Assembly: GCA_934045075.1 (NCBI GenBank)
Contig: OW203744.1
Span: 7,565,795-7,629,794 of the forward strand
DNA length: 64,000 nucleotides
Direction of reading: 5' to 3'
Origin: Yponomeuta sedellus
Taxonomy: Eukaryota; Arthropoda; Insecta; Lepidoptera; Yponomeutidae
Part shown: positions 9,771 to 22,500 of the stretch, piece by piece
Numbering within the stretch: the stretch's first letter is position 1
How the letters are laid out: every line of letters begins with the position of its first letter
Position numbers and translations under genes: made by a program
Notes under the pieces: model-generated
The model's input: the letters and a program-made list of their open reading frames with translations, nothing else
Told to the model about the DNA's origin: nothing
Databases searched by the model: none

Positions 9771-10735
9771 CTATACAAAAGCAATTTTGCTGTACAAAAG
9801 CAATTTTGCTCCAATCGAAGATGGAAGCAACTTCCCCATTTGATTGCCATTGGTACGAAGTGTAGGTCTAAAAATAACTCCACCCTTCCCAAGGCTTATG
9901 CGCGAGGGATTGCGTGTGTGCGTGTCGCAACACACGACAGCGTCAACGTTTACATTTTCTAGTCAAAGACAGGTTTTCACGGTCTTATTGTGCTCGGTCC
10001 GAGTGCGCCATCCTAGCGCCATCGCCATCCATCCGAGGCTATTTTGGTGTTGTCACGAAAATCGTCCAATCAGAAGCATTAGTTTACTCGGGTGGCGCAT
10101 TCGGTCCGACCGTAGTACTAAAACCGTGAACACGCGGCTTAAGTGTTCTTTTGTTCTTATCGCGAAGGAAAACGGTTAAATCCAGATTGTCAGTGCCCAC
10201 ATATATAAGTTTGAGCTTTACCGTGTATAAATGATGATTATGATGACGTCATCGTCGGAAGGCCTACGGCGATTGCAGACGGATTGTCTGGCAAGAACGT
10301 GAAATCGCTAAAAAATCATGCTTGAGTTTTTTAGGTAGCTATTTTGGGTAGGCAGCAACCTATACTCCAAAACGTACACCTGAACTTGAACCCATCATCC
10401 TTTTGTATTTAAATTCCTCCTTTATTGGACATAAAAACAGAATACAGGAAAGTTGAAATAAGAAAAGACATGTACAAAGGCTATTTGTGAGAGATTTCTT
10501 CCAGCAAACCTTGGGGAGTCGGAGTGGAGGTTTCAAACGGGTGCAAGCATTTACGCATGATACCATTAACTTGTGTACAATTAATAGCGTAACCAAATGA
10601 AACCGACTGAAAAATAGTCGCCACAACCGATTCAGTCTGTGCTATCTTTTGGGGTAGCGTCAGTAAAATTAAGCAATAGATTCTATGTATTTTCTTTGCT
10701 AAATGATTATTACAAATTGAAGATACTTTTGATCC
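9771..10735. other. unique-looking sequence with a short tandem repeat and a LINE tail
   Basis: TACAAAAGCAATTTTGCTG is repeated twice at 9774-9811. The stretch to 10290 has moderate GC content and no supported gene. On the minus strand 10470-10545 carries a LINE 3' fragment (CCAAGGTTTGCTGGAAGAAA) also seen at 14770. Confidence 0.4.
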
Positions 10736-11058
10736 ATAGAAGTTATACTATTTTTATTTTTAATGCACTAACCCGTGCTAAGGACAATTTTAAAAACCTA
10801 TTTAGTGGCTTTAAATTCCACCCATGCCGGGATTCGAACCCGCGACCTCTGGCTATCCGTGCCAGCGCTCTTCCAATTGAGCTAATGGGCGACTCACCGG
10901 CATTAGGGAAATTTCGAACCTCTTTACACTATTCTCTGTATTACGTACAGACAGCGACATCTGGCTTAAGTAAATTGCATCACCCCCGACTACCTACTTT
11001 GCAGTTAGGTTTTTACATCGGAATGATATCACTGTACCCACATGATTATAGAAGTTAT
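10736..11058 (-). mobile_element. SINE-A, full-length reference copy with 11-bp TSD
   Basis: ATAGAAGTTAT at 10736-10746 and 11048-11058 flanks a 301-bp element (10747-11047). On the minus strand it starts AATCATGTGGG, has about 145 nt of non-tRNA sequence (TACAGTGATATCATTCCG, TACGTAATACAGAGAAT, GAGGTTCGAAATTTC), then a tRNA-like domain GCCCATTAGCTCAATTGG to CGGCATGGGT with A and B boxes, then TAGGTTTTTAAA and a tail CACGGGTTAGTGCATT + AAAAATAAAAATAGT. The tRNA-like part resembles tRNA-Ile in its arms but lacks a normal anticodon loop. This copy fixes both ends of the family. The 269-codon plus ORF across it is not a gene. Confidence 0.9.
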
Positions 11059-11153
11059 CAAGTGAATAAGAAGCGGGATTTTTTCGTTCACTTAAAGATT
11101 CAAAACAAAACTCACATTACTGATGTGAGTAATTTCAGTTGCTTCTTTCAGTG

Positions 11154-11218
11154 CCTTCTTCTTCTTCAGGCTATTTTATGTAGTCCACCGCGGGACATAG
11201 CCCTCCAGGACCTACTTA
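11154..11218 (-). mobile_element. LINE 3' tail fragment
   Basis: CTTCTTCTTCTTCAGGCTAT followed by TAGTCCACCGCGGGACATAG is the reverse complement of the LINE tail at 60560-60617. Equivalent stubs are at 20089, 40057, 42835 and 45402. Confidence 0.6.
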
Positions 11219-12772
11219 CTAAAAAAATGTATATGTTTTTCTTAGTACTGTGCAAATATGTACTCGGAGGATTTTTTGTAGTTTCTACGTTACTAATTAC
11301 CATAACTACCAATAGCGCTAGCTCACTTCCGGTCACAGAAATTGCTTATCGGCACGACATTTCTTTAGCACGCCTTTCGGGTACAATGGAAAGTACACTG
11401 AACCTCAATTTTAGGTTACACTTTTGTCTAATTTTTGCCCTTATATAAAGCTACAGTAATTGGTAAAACTGTGTGGATTGTGAACCTTAGGTGCTTTTTA
11501 CCACGTAGGCACGTATAGCCAACAAACAAAGAGTGCGTGTCTTCAAGATAAATGTGTTTTTACGCATTATTTCAATACAATGTTCTTGTTTCTAAATGTT
11601 TTTATTCAAGGTAGGACAAAACCTGTGAATTAATAAACGCTACTTGCATTAATGTCTAGCTATGTCCAGCAGCGGACTAGTATATAGCTTGACGACGACG
11701 ACGACGACTTGCATTAATCGAAATATTATTCGTACTCGTGTATCTTATTCGTAATGTCTTGAGGAAACTTTAGTATCTGAGATGTCCAGATACCTCAGTT
11801 ACTTACGTTTAGAGCTAAAATAATTGAATAATTGTAATTGAAAAATTAAAAAAATATTAATTTAAAGGAATGGTTGTAAAGACTTTACATTCTTGTTATT
11901 CTAATAGAAAGCCTGTTTATGGTTAATTAGTAGGCCAGTGCCTCTAGCAAAAGTTAACAAAAAAAAACCTTTATTCTCTCTGAGAGTGCCCTTCGGAGAG
12001 AAGGCTTATGCCCTCAGTGGGACGTTTATAGGCTACATTTTTTTTTATCACAAACACATAGTTTATTGCTAGGTACAACACATTCATAAATGTAGGTATG
12101 TACGTAATCTAGATAACAAAATCATTGCAACACGCCGGGATTCGAACCCTGAAGCGACTGCGAGTATTATGTTCACTGCGCTGTCATTGCGACTTTGTTC
12201 GCGTACAGTGGACATCATCCTTTACATAATGTCCGCTCCAATCAGCTTTAAGGGCGAGTTTCCTACAAAAAATCAAAGGTTGAACTGATGTCGACTGTAC
12301 CTTGTAAGTAGGTATTATGGTAAACGCGACGTGTGTGCCTCCCTAATTGTCCGTGTCTTATTGATCTGTATTCTGTTGTTCAGATCTGCATATTGCTATT
12401 GAAATAACGCAATTCTAGAAAACCGTTTCTTCAGTATGGACTTCCGAGATCTTAATTTTTTTTTTTATAAAAGTGTCCAGTTTCAAGATTGTATTCAAAA
12501 TAAAAAATTAACTTAACATATTTACATGCAGGCACATACATTGCTTCCGAGATAATAATTGGGAGTCTTCGTTCAATTATTGGTACGTACTACCCAATAA
12601 CACGCTGTAAAATAGCTCTAATTCATCTACTAACATTCAAATTATAGCATCAAGTAACTAGACAGCATGCTTTATAAAGACTAAAGAGCACGCACTTAAA
12701 CGTCGACCATCATTCGACATAAGAAATACAAGGCTTTAACAAATCAATAAAAACTCCAAAACTATCACGTAC
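11219..12772. other. intergenic, LINE and SINE scraps
   Basis: Short pieces only: a plus-strand LINE tail near 11655-11690 (CTATGTCCAGCAGCGGACT), a LINE piece at 11970-12040 (GAGAGTGCCCTTCGGAGAGA), a tRNA-like B-box scrap at 12125-12150 and a SINE-B tail at 12523-12548. No gene was found on either strand. Confidence 0.4.
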
Positions 12773-12927
12773 TTGCCGGACATCCCGTTGGCGACCACGC
12801 CATCTTCTGGAGTCACTCTTCTCCTAACTCTCCGTCGATAAAGCCTAGCACAGAGTCCGCGCGCACAGCCTAGCCTCTCCCACATAGCAGGCCTCTTTGG
12901 AGACATTTCCGTGGCCTCACTTATCAT
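12773..12927 (-). CDS. candidate first coding exon, unknown minus-strand gene
   Basis: ATG at 12927-12925 opens 51 codons plus two bases and stops at a good donor (GGCAA/GTACGT, GT at 12772-12771). The stretch is much richer in GC than its surroundings. The peptide starts MISEATEMSPKRPAMWERLG, then has a Cys- and Arg-rich run (LYRRRVRRR) and ends near GVVANGMSG. An arthropod-initiator-like TCAGT lies about 26-30 bases upstream of the ATG on the minus strand. I do not recognise the protein and did not find the next exon, which would have to lie below 12770 or outside the window. The alternative is a chance GC-rich ORF. Confidence 0.45.
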
Positions 12928-13805
12928 GTTGAAAATTAAAAAGTAAACTGTCACTGACGATTGCGCGGGAAACTAAATTTTCTTTGTTTTTTTTGACGAC
13001 CGATATAGGATTTTTTTTAAAAAAATTGTGCGAAACTTAAGTTATTGAGAAAAAAAAAACTTGGTCTTGTTTTAGACACAAAAAAATGTTACATACGTTA
13101 CTGATAGGTAAGTAACTATAATTTAATTTATGTTTTCCAAATGGTTTTCCTTCGAGTATTGTGAAATTAACATCTTTAACATTTTCCTTAAATTATAAAT
13201 GGAAGCAATATCAGCGGAACGCAGCTAAGTAGTGCAGCTTTTGAATAAATAAACCGGATACCTAGAAATTTCATATATCGATTCACAATTTCATGCATAA
13301 CTTTTTGCGTTGAAAAGTATTATTTTTGCTTTTAAACCGGCATTGTAACAGTCTATGAGGCACCCATAAATTAAGTGGTATTTAAATGTCTTTATCAAAC
13401 AACTTTTAATAACAAATAAGTACAGAACATTGTCTATCTCTATCAATATTGCGTTACTGGGAAGTTCGTTCACTTCGTCATAGCTTGGCTCTTTTCTATA
13501 AACGCGTCTCGCTACAATCAGCGCTTGGGAGTTACTGGCTGCTTGCATGGCAATAAGAATATCGACTACACAAAGGAAACAACGCTGACAAAGAAAAATA
13601 TTCCTTCAGCCTATGTACAGAAACTTCTAAGGGCTGGCACTCACAAGCTCCGCCGAGTCTAATTGGAAAAACTCGCCGACTATACATTGACTACGAAACT
13701 GCTTCCATTAGCAACACGCCGGGGCTGAAACTTTCATTCACAGTAACACGGGACACTTGTTACGGAACCTGTTCTAATGGACGCCAACTACATACATAGG
13801 TACAT
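12928..13805. other. intergenic, no gene seen
   Basis: AT-rich at first, with ordinary unique-looking sequence at 13440-13790. Nothing supportable. Confidence 0.4.
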
Positions 13806-13945
13806 AAACTCACGCCTGTATTCCGGAGGGGTAGGCAGAGACCAGGGACTGCCACTTGCCACGATCCTGACAGATCACCTTCGCTTCATCAACGTTCATA
13901 AGTCGTTGCATGCACGCAAGCCGGTTCCGGGTACTTTTACTTTTT
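13806..13945 (-). pseudogene. LINE ORF2 C-terminus
   Basis: The minus frame ends KSTRNRLACMQRLMNVDEAK ... ICQDRGKWQSLVSAYPSGIQA and a stop. This conserved C-terminal block marks one non-LTR retrotransposon family in the window, whose 3' ends are also at 9240, 39870, 48600 and 51905. The upstream part is missing, as expected of 5'-truncated insertions. Confidence 0.7.
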
Positions 13946-14186
13946 AATGGACGCCAACTAAACTTTAACTCTGCATGACTCTGCATAGTTTTAAGATATA
14001 AAGAGCCAATGAAAAAAAGTAACACAATAATCTACAAGACTGACAATAATATTCAGAAACGATATTATGCACAAAACGACCTAACTAGGTATTTATTAAT
14101 TGGACGAAAATTTTGTAACTATATTTATCCAAAGTGCACTTTGTTAATAATACTAGCACTATTTATCTCTATCATAACTTTGAGCT

Positions 14187-14335
14187 TGATACTCCCTCGA
14201 TGGTCTAGCGGTTAACAAGTTTGACTTCCGAAACAGAGGTTCGATTCCCACTGGAGGCCATCGTGCCAGATCAGTACAAATGATCTTAGGCTGGGTGTTT
14301 TTCCATGTTTGTGTTATCCTTCCCTGGTTAGAGTA
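14187..14335 (+). mobile_element. SINE-C, tRNA-Glu-like head and body
   Basis: TGGTCTAGCGGTTAACAAG (A box) and GAGGTTCGATTCCCACTGG (B box) are typical of a tRNA-Glu-derived head. The body GGGTGTTTTTCCATGTTTGT follows. The LINE-like tail seen at 6255-6440 is absent. Confidence 0.75.
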
Positions 14336-14620
14336 GATAGGAAAATTATTTATTGCACAATAAGCATATTTGTATATCGCCTTTGGCGAGCTTAATACTA
14401 ATGAGTATTAGTTAGGGATTGTTTTGTGTGGAAGTTATTATAATTATTTACTAGCTGACCCAGCGAACTTCGTACCGCCTTACAGTCGATTCTTAAATTT
14501 TTTTTTCTCCGTAAGAACCGTCCTCGTAATTCGAGGAATATTCTAAAAAAGAATAGCGAATTCGGTTCAGCTGCCCTCGAGATTTGCGCTTACCAACACA
14601 TTCAGCGATTTATTTTTATA
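14336..14620. repeat. LINE tail and a CTAG-type repeat end
   Basis: 14345-14405 carries a LINE 3' piece (TTATTGCACAATAAGCATAT). From 14451 the sequence ACTAGCTGACCCAGCGAACT is the end of a widespread lepidopteran repeat, related in its terminus to 46675-46968. Confidence 0.5.
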
Positions 14621-14764
14621 TTATAGATTTATTATTTTCTTTGTACTTATTTATTTTTACAGGCATTGAGTCCATGTAATGTATTATTTCTGCATAGATT
14701 ATCGTTGAGATTTTTTGCAGTTTTATTATGTACCTACCCGTACATACTCGTAGACCCATTTATT

Positions 14765-14940
14765 AGCCCTGCTCCGACTCTCCAAGGTTTGCTGGAAGAA
14801 ATCTCTTACAGAGCTTATAAACTCGCTTTTATGCATGTCCACATCCATAGCGTCCTGTCTTCAGCTTGCCGCATCCAGCATCTGCCAGTAGTTTTTCGCA
14901 GATGGTCATCCCACCTGATCGGAGGGCATTTTAATTTGTA
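14765..14940. repeat. mixed LINE tail fragments
   Basis: CCAAGGTTTGCTGGAAGAAA (plus) is one LINE tail. CTTCAGCTTGCCGCATCCAG at 14858 is the minus-strand LINE tail seen complete at 40057-40162. The ORFs across are not genes. Confidence 0.5.
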
Positions 14941-15129
14941 TTTTACTTCACGTAGGTAAATGTAACAGTAACCAAATATTAGGGCTACAGTCAACTCGAA
15001 CAAATAGCGTTAACTTAATTGGAAGGCGCGCGTACCTTTGATACAGTTTATTACGAGTACAGATATCAATAATAAAATAAAACTTTTTTTACTCGATACT
15101 CAATTTTTTATTAAACATTTTCGTCTGCG

Positions 15130-15300
15130 TCGTTGGCCTAACGTATAATCGTTGGTCTGAATACCACGCCGGAGGTCGCGGGTTCGATTCCCACTGGGGG
15201 TTGCCCTACATTCTTACAAATGGCCTCAGACTGTGTGTATTTCCATGCGTGTAATATCCTTTGATACCATAGCACAGGATATCATCGTTTAGGATCTCGA
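15130..15300 (+). mobile_element. SINE-C, second plus-strand copy
   Basis: GTTGGCCTAACG and GGTCGCGGGTTCGATTCCCA form a degenerate tRNA-like head. TGTGTGTATTTCCATGCGTG continues the body. It is more diverged than the 14187 copy. Confidence 0.65.
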
Positions 15301-15339
15301 GAAGTAATGTAAGTTCCTAAATTATTACACTTGGGACCA

Positions 15340-15770
15340 AACATGGTACTTCCATATCGTTTTGTCCTTTGGCAACTACTGTGGGGACGGGCAGCAGACA
15401 TTGAGACCATCTTCGTCTTGCAGAAGAGAGCGATCAGATTCATTTGTAAGCTAGGCAGTATAGAGATTCGTTAGGAAATTTCTTTAAACAAACTAACATC
15501 CTGACAGTTTCCAGTCAGTATATCTATGAAAACATACGAAAATGTACGTCAGGAACAATATCAGTAACTTTAAAACTTTAGGTAGCCAACACAATGTAAA
15601 TACTAGAAATAAACTTTCGTTCCCTTTATTTAGGCTGGCAAAGGTTAATACATCCTTAAAATCCCCGGAGATTTATTAAGCTTGCCTGAAACTCGGTTAA
15701 AAAAATGTGTTAAATACAAGGGCTACTATAACATAAAGGATTATTCAGATGACAATGATATCTGGAATTA
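15340..15770 (+). pseudogene. Jockey/CR1-like LINE, RT C-terminal relic
   Basis: With frameshifts the plus strand reads VLWQLLWGRAADIETIFVLQ, KRAIRFICKLGS, then LTVSSQYIYENIRKC, HNVNTRNKLSFPL and LPETRLKKCVKYKGYYNIKD. The order (RxIC.LG, Y.YE, NTRNK, KCV.YKGYYN) is that of the C-terminal region of Jockey/CR1-type reverse transcriptases. Stops after IEIR and at later points make it a dead, 5'-truncated copy. The clade is inferred from pattern only. Confidence 0.65.
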
Positions 15771-16405
15771 AAGCTATACGACGCATGTGTTCTATGTTTT
15801 ATAATTATTATGTAAACTCTGTTAATTAACGACTTTGAAAAGTCTAAGTTTCGAGTTTTTTTGTCCATTTTTTCTCCTATTTTCTAAATTTAGAAATTGA
15901 CACCTAGTTTGAATTGTAATGTTCATTAAGCCGCAGTTTCTGGGCTACTTCGAATAAAACCTTTTCAATTCATTTCATTTCGAATCACTCAGGTTTTCGT
16001 GAGCGCAATATAAGGGCAGGTCAATACTCGACCCAGATACTCGACGTTAAATTAATTAGGAAACTCATTAAAATGTCGCTTAAATTAAATCGTTCTGACG
16101 TTATAAAAACCTACGGATTATTGCGGATTTGTTTAACAAGTGGGTTTTACCTTTACGGGATTAGATTAGTATGCCTGTATGTATTTATGTTAATAGAAAA
16201 AATAACACGTTATAAAAGAATATGTTGTAATAAGGCCCCACAAAATCAATTACTTAGTTTGACGGTTGGGGCAGCCTTGTTTTACGACAGCTTTTACTTA
16301 AGAATTGCACACTAGCACTTTCTGTTAATATGAATAACTTTACTTATAAATACATTGTCATTTTGGGCAAAGGTAGCTTAACTACCTACGTAGGTACGTA
16401 TAAAG

Positions 16406-16411
16406 TTTATT
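16406..16411 (-). terminator. poly(A) signal of the WAP gene
   Basis: AATAAA on the minus strand begins nine bases after the TAA stop at 16420-16422, so the 3' UTR would be very short if it is used. Confidence 0.5.
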
Positions 16412-16419
16412 TCTTAATC

Positions 16420-16517
16420 TTAGGCACGTTGGCATTTCATTCGTTTCGTAGCCGGATCCATCTTGCATACTTCAAAGGAGTTGCATTTGACGTTGTTGCA
16501 GTATGTCCCTGCACCCG
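16420..16517 (-). CDS. WAP gene exon 4 (C-terminal)
   Basis: The acceptor TTTGTTTCAG precedes it. The T left over from exon 3 completes the first codon. It encodes 32 residues with four Cys and ends CQRA, then TAA. Confidence 0.85.
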
Positions 16518-19500
16518 CTGAAACAAAAAAAAGCACAATTTATTCTTCCATGCATCAGATTCAAGTATTCAAACCTACAGCAGTCTAGAGCTGCCTCGAT
16601 TAAGGAAAAAATTCTAACGCAATGTTAATGCAAATGTGCCAGAAATTGTTGTCAAGTCTTTGACAGATGTTTTAATGCATTGCCTCTTTAATTTTAAAAT
16701 AATATTAGTCCAAATTGTTTAAACTAATAATATTAATTAATATTTTAGTCTAAATAATGATACCTACTACCATATTTGGTTCATAGTTAGGATAACTTTG
16801 GTTGTCTCTATACAAGGTCGCCCTAGCGTAGTCCATATATTTTTGAAAACATTTAGTTTCATTTAGTTGTTTACATAAATAAATATTTCTGTGCAAACGT
16901 GTTTCATTTTGTTTCAATGTTTGGTTCATACTTAGGACAACTTTGGTTGTCTCTATACAAGGTCGCTCTAGCGTAGGCCATATATTTTTGAAAACATTTA
17001 GTTCCATTTAGCTGTTTACATAAATAAACATTTTTGTGCAAACGTGTTTCATTTTGTTTAAATTTTTCTCGCACTTACGCGTCAAGTTTTTGTCGCGTTT
17101 CTGACTTTTATCTTTTTTCTCACAAAGTAAGTGATTTTGTAATCCGCAATTTGTAATACGCAAAATCCGTCTGTTGGATACGCAGTCGTATGGACGTATT
17201 TAACCAAAAAACTGTTTTCGAATACCTAACGATCGATAGCGCTGATATCAACAACCGATTCTAGAATGAAACTTACATCGTGCAAGAGAACTGTTTTAAC
17301 ATTTTCTGCGCCCCCAGTTCTTATACCAACTGAACTGTCGGAAGACCTTCCTCTTTCGACGCACCAGCTTCGCAATGTCCTGCCTCCTACAGTAGTTCCT
17401 GAAGGTACTCAGTATCTTCCTTCCCCGGTAGCAGATCGTCCCGTTTCTCGGGTCTAGAAAGATGCAAACATGCCGTTTAGCTGCGAACAGCTAAACACTA
17501 CTCTTTCCCGTTTATCCTTAGTACTTTTGGATCTCTTGTGGTACCCAACCACTTTATTTTCCCATGATTAGATGTTCCTTTAGACTTAACTTAGTTAAGT
17601 AAGTTGGTACGAATTTTACCTGTATATTCTAGTTACGCCGAGATCCTATTACTAATGCACCGGATACTGTAATAGGCTCTTGATAGCTTGCATCCTGTAG
17701 GGGCAAATTTGCCTGCCAATGTTTGACGTCCCGAAAATTTCTCAATAACCAAGTGGTTATAACCAAATGCAGAAATGTATTTGTGTCGTTTATAATACAA
17801 AATGCATTGAAAGTGTAGTGAACGACCATCCATCTTGTCGGAGGATCGGCTGTACGCTAGACGCGACGTAACTTTGGCAAATGTTTACTTAGCTATTAAT
17901 TCAAATAGCATTGCAAGCGTGATGACGCCGTATTTACGCCGCGTAATTTCGGTATAGATTGTGTTTCGACACAAACGAGTGACACTGCCGATCGGTCCAA
18001 AAAACAAAATATTAAAATATTTACATATATTAAAATAATATTTATTATTCAAAGGTTATCGAAGGCACTCTATTTACATCAGTGACACTTCGGATTTAAA
18101 AATAGACATTGCATCCAGTAGAAGCTTACCTAATAAACACACACTAGGTGTTTACCTATATATAGCGAGCGTTATTGTACCAAACCTGTGTAAAACAGGT
18201 ATTAACTTATTGTCAGTTATGTTCAACGGTTCGTAAGTCACAAAAGTCTAAAGCAGAGTAAAAAAAAACTGTATAAATATGCATTAACAACCTTTGATGT
18301 ATAATATACCTTTATATTTTCAAAATTAATTCATTCATAGATTCATCTCGCCTCTGACTCCTATTAACTAGCTGTTCTTGTCTAACTTCCATCTAACATA
18401 CATCTTAAAGATTCTCGAAGTGTCAAAATATGACGTGTTCGGTGTGGCTTAAAAAAATTAAAATTGAGCTGGCTCAATGGAGACATACATAGTAGAGGCG
18501 CTGATTGGTCCCATCAAAAGCGAGTAAACTATATTCATCGAATGACCCTGTTTGATACCAACTCTTGTATGTCCTCACTGCTGAGGCACGGGTCTCTTCT
18601 TGCATCGCAGGAAGGTTAGACCATACTCCACGACGGGGGCTACGGGGAATGACATCGTTACAAACCGTCAAACGCTGTTAGACCTTCATTAACGTTTTGT
18701 GACAATTCACTGGGTGAATTTCTCTTTTGATGCTCACTCACATTGTGAATATTTGTCCTGGCCGCCGCTGCCGCCACCGGAGGAAGGTTCCATGCAGGAT
18801 TTAGCGTTGCAGTTGTTCGGACAGCACATCTTGCCGTGGCTGCAGTCGTAGTTTTGCACGCACTTGGGGCTGCATGACGCGGACTTGGAAGGCAGCGGAC
18901 AGCTCCCGGCTGAGGATGTGTCACAACATTAAGGACTTCCGTAATGATCCTGGGATCCTTAAGGTTTACTAACGCATGCTAGCGTCACCAATTGGATTAC
19001 AACAATCTCATCTGTCTTCTTTTAGAGTTCTAGTAACAATACCACTCGCTAAAGGCCTGCGCAAACGTGGGACTTTTGTCCTCGAGGGACAAAATCCCTG
19101 AATCGTAAAAAATGTCCTCCGAGTACTTGTCGCGTACTCAACGCCTACGGTGTGTGGTCATTTTGTTCCCCGGAAATTGAGTGAAGCGTATGTCATGGAA
19201 GCAAATATTCCGAAATTACATTCTTGTAATTTACATGAAATTGAAAACGAAAAGGCGTTTTAAAAGAAAACACCGAACTTTTGTCCAGTCCGGTCTCTTG
19301 ATCTCCTCGTTAACTTGAGGGACTGTTTGTACGGGGTACTTTTAGTCCTTAAAGAAGTACCCGGGGATAGTCCCTCGTCTGCACAGGCCTTCACGGTGGA
19401 GGAAAACATCGTAAGGAAACAGGGACCGGCATGTTTGACGCGTTCAAATACCTCAGGGCCTGACATGCGCTCCAGGATAGCATGCAAATTGCGCGTGAAT

Positions 19501-22500
19501 CGCGTTGTTTGGTTGCCGTGTGGTGGGTTATGAGTTTATGACACATTTTTGTGCAGCCTATAAACGTCCCACAGCAGGGCACAGACATTTTCTTTTCTCA
19601 GAGAAAGAGTATTTGCTTAGTAACCACGCCCATCGCGAAAATGAATAGGAAATTTCAAGCGCTGAAGTATTTGAACACCTCAGTTGAATCCTGTCTACGC
19701 GCCTCGAGGCTAACTAATCTCTACCATCCATATTTGATCGACAATTCCAATAATAATTCGGTTTTTATCATTTGTTTAGTTAACAATGTGGTCTGTTAAT
19801 GTGTTTGCTTTGGAAGGTGATCAATAGGAGTCATTACCATTAGTCATTACCATAGGACAATTGTTGAGTCATTCACCAACCCAGATAATCTCATTGCGTT
19901 TTCTAGAATTTATGTTAAGCAATTAAAAAACAACAATTTTAAGTGGTCTCTAGTATTGGAAAACCATTAGGGAGTCCTATGTCCTGCAGTGCGCAGTGCA
20001 GCTGATGATGATACCTTCAACATCAGCCAATACTAAGTATAAAGGTAAATATTCATACTGATTTGAGTATGTAGCTAAAACACCTTCTTTTTCTTCAGGC
20101 TATATGTTAGTCCACTGCTGGACATAGCCCTCTCCTAATGAGCGCCATAGCGCCCTGTCTTCAGCTTGCCGCATCCAGCATCTGCCTGCATCCGACAGAA
20201 AACCAAAGTTATCGACATAAATTCGTAGATAATTAGCAAGCTGAAGTGGCGGCCATCTCGCGAAGGAGCGACATCCGTTGGAGTAAAGGACGCGTCGTCT
20301 TCGTATACAAATGCCACCTTCACCCCTCTCCTTGTGGACTTCGTCCCGCTGTGGTATGGTTACAATAAAGAATGCATTGTCCTGTAATCCGGATAGGCCC
20401 AGCGTCCGCAATCCTCCAATACAACAGAGGTGGCCCGAGGCCCGGGACCAGGGGCCCAGGGAATTGGCGAGGGTTTTTTACCTAAGTATCTAATCACAAT
20501 AGGCACTTACCAGCTTCAGATCCAGAAATCAAGATGGCCACTGCGAAGATGGACAGCACAATCGTAACGGAACCTGAGAGAGAGAAAATGGATTACTCTT
20601 ACGTTGGACACTTTAGATAGAACATTTTAAACTGCGCGTGTTAGTTTTGGCTTCCTGCTACACAATATTTTAGTCCACTGCACGCAATGAGCTTCTGAAC
20701 CTGGTTGATTATTTCTTTATATAATACATAACGTAATATATGTATACCGTATATATATATATATTCTCAACCTGATTGAGAACTTGAACAGAATATTTCG
20801 ATTTGACCTGCTTTCATTCAATAAGGCGAAAAAAAGAACCAGAGTCAACAAAGCCGGAAGTAGGTAGGTCATGCACGGAAGTACATCATGAACTGAGATC
20901 CTACAAGCTTACTTCCTAACTGGCTTACGAGAGTTCGAACCCCGGCTGGGGACAAAAAAACCCAGGTCTTGGAGAATTACATGTTTATATTATTTTTTTA
21001 ATGCACTAACCCGTGCTAAAGACAATTTAAAAACTTTTTTTTTGGATTACATATTTGTGATGGTGTGGGTCAGAAGCAATTTATGTGCCAGTATGTGTCT
21101 GATTTTTTTTTTCTATCGAAAGATTGCAATGACAATGTGACCCCAAATTTCTCATTGTAACAAGATTGTAAATGCCTTGGAGTGTAATCAAAATAATTAA
21201 AAAAGGAAAATAACCGTATTCTTAAAAAGAAATTAAACATTTGATTGACAGCCACTTAACCAAGTTTGACTTTACATAGACGTGTTACGGGTCAAGTGAA
21301 AATAGATCCCAACTCTTTTTGTTTGTGTTAACTCATATTATTATTATTATTAAATTCTTTATTGTACCTGTAAAGATTGTACAATTGGCGGGCTTAATAC
21401 TAAATAGTATTTTATTCTAGCCAACCAACAGGTGACGTGGAGAAGGCGGGGTTAGTCTCAAACAGTAAGGTGATATTTTATTGTCAAATATCTTTTTTAA
21501 CAATTAAACTATTTATCAATATGAAACCTATTTAGAGGCTAAAAATTTCACCCATGCCGGGATTCGAACCCGCAACCTCTGGCTATCCGTGCCAGCGCTC
21601 TACCAATTGATTATTTATTAATATGTCCAATAATAGCATACCTTCATACCTATCATACCTTCTAATAGTATTTTAGTCTGTACTATTTATGGACAATCAT
21701 ACACACACACACACTACACATACACCTATATCTAAGATCCATCGCTATAATACCTATCTAGAAAACTAATTTGTATTATTAGCTTTCGGTACATAAGGCA
21801 AATAAATTCTGTTAAGACCAACTTTAGTATATACCTATGTGAAGGGGGGAGCTTCCTGATACAGACAGGTATTTACATACTTAAAAGGAAGTCCTTGCCC
21901 GATTGTGTTTTTGTAACGTCTTGTGAAGTAAATAAACGATTTTATTATTTATTATTATTCTTTATGTTCCTTGTAAAACCATTAAGTGAAGTTCATATCG
22001 TAATCTGCGGAAAGTCCCGCTTAGGTCATCAGCCTCGCGTAAAGGAAAATTACTTTATAATATACGCTTTTGCCCGCTACTCCGTCCGCGTGGACCTTTT
22101 TTGCAAACCCGTTCACTCCCTTCAGGGTTAAATTTAGAAATACGGCGATACACGTGTTCAATCAATACTGTTGAAGAGTATTTATTTTAAGTTTCATGAA
22201 AATTAGATAACATTATTTATACCTCCCATACAAATTTTGGCAACCCTTATCACCTCCTTAGGGGTTGATTTTAAAAAAATCCGTAAAAAGTTTTATTCCT
22301 TGACTACATTATATACAGGGTGTCCCAAAGTTATGGGCCATGAAGGGAGAGTACCTTAAATATTGTAGATATAGGTATTTTGGTGAAAGAAGACTTTATT
22401 AAAAACCTGTTTAGGGGCTAAAAATTCCATCCATAAAGACTTTGTTATTTTTAAAAGTTAGTAACTCTGCATTGACAGATTTTTAAAAATTACTTGCCTC

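Noticed and set aside
10639..11448. 269-codon plus-strand ORF
   Set aside because: Two fifths of it is antisense SINE-A and the end is a LINE tail. No protein features.
16330..16521. 63-codon plus ORF
   Set aside because: It is the antisense shadow of WAP exon 4.
16775..17064. tandem protein-coding module on the minus strand
   Set aside because: The unit length (145) is not a multiple of three and differences change amino acids as often as not.
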